Source: UBA668 sp046052275 | Lineage (GTDB): Bacteria > Actinomycetota > Acidimicrobiia > Acidimicrobiales > Ilumatobacteraceae | Direction of reading: 5' to 3' | DNA length: 9,609 nt | Assembly (NCBI GenBank): GCA_046052275.1 | Contig: JBJOMQ010000089.1 | Location: forward strand, 1 to 9,609 | Part shown: one piece after another, positions 5,928-9,609 of the stretch | Numbering within the stretch: position 1 is the stretch's first letter | How the letters are laid out: the number at the start of each line of letters is the position of its first letter | The notes under the pieces: generated by a model | Database searches by the model: none | What the model was told of the DNA's origin: nothing | What the model saw: the letters and a program-made list of their open reading frames with translations, nothing else | Position numbers and translations under genes: made by a program

Positions 5928-7838
5928 TTACTCATTCTTAACTGTAAAGGCCTCGTCAGGCCTGCCCGCCCGCCTGGCTACCGCCACGACAGCCAGCGCC
6001 CATACGAGCTGGCAGGCCAGCACGACCAGCGCTGCGGGGTTCCAGATCGGTCCGTCGCCCGCTGGCAGCGTCAGCAGCCCGCCGGGGCCGGCGGAGCCGT
6101 GACTCCACCCCCTGAACCAGCCGGCGCTCCAGGGTCGTCCCAGCACAATCGGGTCCTCAGTCGAGGTGGTGGTGGCCAGGACAGGTAGGTGCCAGTCGAT
6201 GATTTCCGCCCGGACGGTAGGGATGAGCACCGAGTCGTCGAGTCGATACAGAGTGATGTTGTCGGCGTCGACGACGCGCTGCACGGCGGGATCGTCGCGC
6301 AGTCCGGCCACTGCACCGTCACGAGCTCGATCGAGGGCGATCACCCACTTCACGCCAAGTTGGCCCAGTTCGGCACCGACCCGGTCGCCTTCGGCCATTC
6401 GCTCAACGATGTCGGTGGCGAATGGCTCGCGGGAGTCGGAACCCTCCTTGCTGTCAGATGAGAGCCCGTTGTCTGATGAGACGAGCACGTCGCCGCCCAC
6501 GTAGAGCGGAATTGGATTGAGCACCCGTCGAACCGGCCCGTCACCGAGGCGGAGATTGAAGTACTGGTTCCAGGGGACGACGAGCACGGTGCCCGGATCG
6601 GCACGGATCTCTGAGCGAACCCTCTCCCACGACAGGGGCAGGCGCTCAGCCGCGAGTTGGCCACCGAATCCCCAAAGGCCGGGAATGCCGAGCGCAAGCG
6701 CGATGCCGAGCGGGAGCGCAGCCACTCCGGCCGCTGTTCGCGATTGCTGGCGCTCTGATGCCCTGTGCGCAAGGCGGACTGCGCCCAGCGAGGCACATGG
6801 TGCCAGCCAGAGGAGGTGCAGCGTCAGCAGTCGCTGTCCGTCTCGCCACAGTCCGAACAGCAGGTAGGTGTTGGCGGCGGAGAGGATTGTTGACACGCCG
6901 CCGAGTGCAGAGGCGGCAGCGACCACCCAGCCGAGAGCGCCGAGCGACCCGAGTACGACTCGCGTCGGCTGGGGCACTGATCGAGATCCGACGATCGCCA
7001 GTCCGAGGAGCACCGCTCCCATCGCTGCGACGAGAAATCCCGATCCACCTACCTGGAAGTACCGATTCCAGAATCCACCACCTGCCGAGAGCCGGGCGAG
7101 TCCGTCGAATCCGCGCGCATGGGTGGGAAATGCATCGGACCCCGACATCCGGATCCGCGGCGTGGTGAGCGCGACGACGATGCCGGGCACGACCCAGATC
7201 ATCTGCGCGCACAGGGCGGCCGCCATGGCCCTCCACGGCCGATCGAACACCTTGCAGATCGCAGCGACCACGACGAGGCAGAGGACGACGGAGCCGCCGA
7301 AGTGCCCGGTTGCGCCGAACGCGGCAGCAACGAGGAAAACCCGGCTATTGCGCTGCGGCGATCGGAGGATGAGGGGAAGCAACCACGGGAGCAGCGCGTG
7401 CGGGATGGTCACCATGAGATGACCGACGACCGCTCGGGTGAGAATGAACGGACTCACCGCGTAGATCGCAGCCGCAGCTTGGGTGGCCAGCAGCGGAACA
7501 CCGGGCGACAGACGCTCGACCATTCGCGACATCCCGGCCCACGCACCCGCAATTGCAGCGAACATGAGGGCCTTCGTCACCAGAGTGGCGGGAATGAGAT
7601 GTGATACCCAGGCGATAACGGCCCACATGGGCAGTCGTCGTGGGAGTTCTGGTCCGAGTCCCCAGAACCCACTGGGTGTCTCGAGTCGCGGGGGAGCGAT
7701 GAGGTCGAGGTTGAAGAGGACTCCGGGTCGCAGGACTGGCCCGAGGATGAGCAACGCAACGACACAGCCCGCTCCCCAGGGAACGAACCGATGGGCCGCG
7801 CCAACCCTGATGAAGCGTGGCCCTGTTGATGTGTCCAT
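5928..7838 (-). CDS. Polytopic membrane protein with YfhO/GT-C-like layout
   Basis: A 636-residue protein with about 11-12 predicted membrane helices: one near 22-41, several between 70 and 390, and a last one at about 600-622. A large non-membrane domain covers about 400-595. The loop after helix 1 contains NLDLIAPP. A region at 131-158 (FILTRAVVGHLMVTIPHALL, then PW) resembles the R...GH......ALLPW signature common in membrane proteins of the YfhO and arabinofuranosyltransferase-like groups. The soluble part has VLVVPWNQYF (418-427), LGVKWVIAL (494-502) and a terminal NITLYRL, again as in YfhO-type proteins. A lipid-linked sugar transferase role in envelope polysaccharide synthesis is plausible but not shown, since I cannot identify catalytic acids with confidence. 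The ATG at 7838 has only a weak ribosome-binding site. The gene is divergent from the lipoprotein hydrolase and precedes the LPXTG gene, which may be in the same transcript. Confidence 0.8.
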   Translation of the reverse strand: MDTSTGPRFIRVGAAHRFVPWGAGCVVALLILGPVLRPGVLFNLDLIAPPRLETPSGFWGLGPELPRRLPMWAVIAWVSHLIPATLVTKALMFAAIAGAWAGMSRMVERLSPGVPLLATQAAAAIYAVSPFILTRAVVGHLMVTIPHALLPWLLPLILRSPQRNSRVFLVAAAFGATGHFGGSVVLCLVVVAAICKVFDRPWRAMAAALCAQMIWVVPGIVVALTTPRIRMSGSDAFPTHARGFDGLARLSAGGGFWNRYFQVGGSGFLVAAMGAVLLGLAIVGSRSVPQPTRVVLGSLGALGWVVAAASALGGVSTILSAANTYLLFGLWRDGQRLLTLHLLWLAPCASLGAVRLAHRASERQQSRTAAGVAALPLGIALALGIPGLWGFGGQLAAERLPLSWERVRSEIRADPGTVLVVPWNQYFNLRLGDGPVRRVLNPIPLYVGGDVLVSSDNGLSSDSKEGSDSREPFATDIVERMAEGDRVGAELGQLGVKWVIALDRARDGAVAGLRDDPAVQRVVDADNITLYRLDDSVLIPTVRAEIIDWHLPVLATTTSTEDPIVLGRPWSAGWFRGWSHGSAGPGGLLTLPAGDGPIWNPAALVVLACQLVWALAVVAVARRAGRPDEAFTVKNE

Positions 7839-7934
7839 CGACTTGCCACGGTAGCGATCGCTGCCTCTGCGGCGTGAACGGCACTGGAACAGACGACACG
7901 GGCGACGCCCGCCAACGGCGGGAAGTGCCAGAGT
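7839..7934. promoter_or_regulatory. Divergent intergenic region between membrane protein and lipoprotein hydrolase
   Basis: A 96-base gap that should hold both promoters. It contains a perfect 10-base palindrome AGCGATCGCT (7853-7862), possibly an operator, and the paired hairpins at 7899-7922. No confident -35/-10 boxes are seen. Confidence 0.35.
7899..7922 (+). promoter_or_regulatory. Two overlapping, mutually exclusive hairpins at a ribosome-binding site
   Basis: Hairpin A: CGGGC (7899-7903), loop GAC, GCCCG (7907-7911). Hairpin B: CCCGCC (7908-7913), loop AAC, GGCGGG (7917-7922). They share 7908-7911, so only one can form. Hairpin B includes most of the GGGAAG (7920-7925) that would serve as ribosome-binding site for ATG 7935. 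The layout is that of a possible translational switch, but short GC-rich stems arise easily by chance. Confidence 0.4.
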
Positions 7935-9609
7935 ATGCCGATGCAGCGCCGTGGACGATGGGCAGGTGCCGTGGTGGCGGTGACGGTGTGTGTTGCGTCG
8001 TGCTCGACGAGTCTTGACGAGACTGGTTCGAGTCCTCAGGCGTCGCCCACAGTCGCCTCGACGGAATCCATCGGGGTATCGACTACCGCTGAACCTGCTC
8101 GTCCGGCGTGCGGCGAGCGAGGAGTCCGCGGGTGCCTGCTGCCGTTCCCGTCGAATCGATTCACCGTGCCGGATACATCGACACCAACCGGGCTGAGGGT
8201 GTCGATCCCCGCTGAGGCGGCACCGGTGAATGTCGAGGGCGTGGCGATGTCGCTCGACGACCAGAACAGGGCCGACGGCTTCTCGCCGTCGTCAGCCATC
8301 GTGTTCGTCGCTGACGGCGTCGACCTCGCCGCCTCGGGCGTGCCAACCGCCGATGACATTGGTGCTTCGGTCGATGGTTCGTCGCCGATCTCGCTCGTGG
8401 ATGTCGATGCGGGTGGTGTGGCATGGCCCTACTGGGCCGAGCTCGATCCTCGCTCGGGCCTTGTGACCGTTCGACCCGCCCGGCTGCTGACCGAGAGCCA
8501 CACCTATCGGGTGACGATCGGCGCGCTCGTCGATTCGAGCGGCTCGCCGGTGGTGGTCGATGAACCGACGTGGGAGTTCACCGTGGCGAGCGCCGAGTCG
8601 CTGTCGGGCCGTCTGCTGTCGATGCTCGACCAGTCGTACGAACTGCTCGACGGAGGCTTTCCATCGTTCACGGTCGATGAGGTTGCCGATGCTGGCGGCG
8701 TTCGCACCATCGACGGCACCTTCGAGATCCCGAACTTCCTCGACAACGACGGCAGCCCGGGAGGCCGGCTCATACTTGGCGACGACGGCGTGCCAGTACT
8801 GAACGATGCGTCACCCTCGTACGACGCCCGGTATCGATGCGTCGTGCCGAGCGCGACTTCATCGGCGGTGCCGACCGTGGTGTACGGGCACGGACTGCTC
8901 GGCGACCGAACGGAGGTCGACTTCTTCGGCGCCGTCGTCGCCACCGGTCTTGCCGCCTGCGCCACGGACTGGCTTGGCATGTCGTCTGAGGACGTCGGCA
9001 ACCTTGCCGGGATCCTCGCCGACATGGGCCGATTCGGCGAGCAGGCCGATCGGATGCTCGCCGGTCATGTCGCCTTCCAGATGCTCGGGCGACTCGTCAA
9101 CGGCGGGTTCAACGACGACGTCGCATTTCAGACCGCCAGTGGAACGCCGATCCTGCAGGAGAACGGTGCGCACTTCGTCGGCAACAGCCAAGGCGGAATC
9201 CTCGGAGGTGCAGCCACGGCCGTATCGATCGAGTGGTCGCGAGCGGTACTGGGCGTACCCGGTGCCAACTACTCGCTGCTGCTCCCGCGGTCGTCGGACT
9301 GGCCGCAGTTCCAGGCGCTGTTCGAGGCGGCCTACACCGATGCCGACGACAGCCTCATGGCCGTCATGCTGGCGCAGATGCTGTGGGACCGCGGCGAGAA
9401 CGCCGGGTATGCGCAGCATCTGACGTCGAACGCGTATCCGGGCCGTGCTGCGAAGACGGTGCTGCTTATCGGCGCATTCGGCGATCACCAGGTGGCCAAC
9501 GTTGCCACCGACCTGCTGGCTCGCACTATCGGCGCCCGTGTGCATGCGCCGTCGCTCCTGCCGGGTCGCGCCACGGCGGTTGAGCCGTTCTGGGGACTCG
9601 ACACGATTG
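7935..9609 (+). CDS. Lipoprotein alpha/beta-hydrolase (extracellular lipase/esterase-like), 3' end cut by window
   Basis: The frame is open for 558 codons to the right edge, with no stop. It starts MPMQRRGRW, has a hydrophobic stretch (GAVVAVTVCV) and a good lipobox VASC with lipidated Cys23, followed by a Ser/Thr-rich linker. Residues about 59-80 (ACGERGVRGCLLPFPSNRFT) match the opening of secreted 'virulence factor lipase' type hydrolases. An Ig-like stretch follows (about 100-218, with TYRVTIGALVDSSG). The hydrolase core has an oxyanion-type VVYGHGLLGD (315-324) and the nucleophile elbow GNSQGG with Ser418. A GAFGDHQV segment (513-520) probably carries the acid Asp517. The catalytic His is expected beyond the window. 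Likely a membrane-anchored, outward-facing esterase or lipase; the substrate is unknown. ATG 7935 has GGGA 11 bases upstream, and ATG 7941 is an alternative. Confidence 0.87.
   Translation, partial: MPMQRRGRWAGAVVAVTVCVASCSTSLDETGSSPQASPTVASTESIGVSTTAEPARPACGERGVRGCLLPFPSNRFTVPDTSTPTGLRVSIPAEAAPVNVEGVAMSLDDQNRADGFSPSSAIVFVADGVDLAASGVPTADDIGASVDGSSPISLVDVDAGGVAWPYWAELDPRSGLVTVRPARLLTESHTYRVTIGALVDSSGSPVVVDEPTWEFTVASAESLSGRLLSMLDQSYELLDGGFPSFTVDEVADAGGVRTIDGTFEIPNFLDNDGSPGGRLILGDDGVPVLNDASPSYDARYRCVVPSATSSAVPTVVYGHGLLGDRTEVDFFGAVVATGLAACATDWLGMSSEDVGNLAGILADMGRFGEQADRMLAGHVAFQMLGRLVNGGFNDDVAFQTASGTPILQENGAHFVGNSQGGILGGAATAVSIEWSRAVLGVPGANYSLLLPRSSDWPQFQALFEAAYTDADDSLMAVMLAQMLWDRGENAGYAQHLTSNAYPGRAAKTVLLIGAFGDHQVANVATDLLARTIGARVHAPSLLPGRATAVEPFWGLDTI

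Noticed and set aside
5885..5935. ATG at 5935 as start of the LPXTG protein
   Set aside because: It overlaps the end of the membrane protein gene and puts 17 extra residues before an otherwise normal signal peptide.
7853..7862. Perfect palindrome AGCGATCGCT in the divergent gap
   Set aside because: A single 10-base palindrome without a second copy is weak evidence for an operator; it is kept only as a note in the intergenic entry.

Overview
The window is high-GC bacterial DNA with GTG as well as ATG starts, Arg/Ala/Val-rich proteins, lipoproteins, a small LPXTG-anchored protein and a large multi-pass envelope protein. This suggests a Gram-positive actinobacterium, and an aquatic Acidimicrobiia-like lineage is my tentative guess; no rRNA or other marker gene is present to settle it. 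I see no tRNA, rRNA, CRISPR array, insertion sequence or phage module.

Left part (1-2086): an FAD-dependent aromatic-ring hydroxylase reads rightward. It converges, across a GC-rich hairpin, on a 75-residue two-helix membrane protein whose reading frame is broken by one extra base. Next comes a decayed 5' copy of a photolyase-like gene, with a stop codon at a conserved Trp. The remnant runs to about 2020, just short of the end of the next gene.

Middle part (2087-5578): a secreted endonuclease/exonuclease/phosphatase-family protein (leftward) and a lipoprotein with a possible metal-site-less M23-like domain (rightward) diverge from a 103-base gap. They are followed by the intact copy of the photolyase-like gene. 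This gene is the most striking item. The FAD-binding domain comes first and the Rossmann-like domain, normally N-terminal in photolyases, comes second, so the order is swapped. The FAD domain also carries four cysteines placed like the [4Fe-4S] ligands of bacterial FeS cryptochromes/photolyases. The two copies share an ungapped 188-base block at about 95% identity that starts upstream of the genes, then drop abruptly to about 74%.

Right part (5585-9609): a leftward pair, a 636-residue polytopic membrane protein with YfhO/GT-C-like layout and, 43 bases downstream, a tiny secreted LPGTG-anchored protein. Diverging from them is a large lipoprotein with an alpha/beta-hydrolase (extracellular lipase-like) domain, which runs off the right edge. 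Two overlapping, mutually exclusive hairpins lie over its ribosome-binding region.

The genes do not form one pathway. The common thread is the cell envelope: two lipoproteins, a secreted nuclease/phosphatase-fold protein, a wall-anchored peptide and a polytopic membrane protein. A duplicated light-related flavoprotein gene is set among them.
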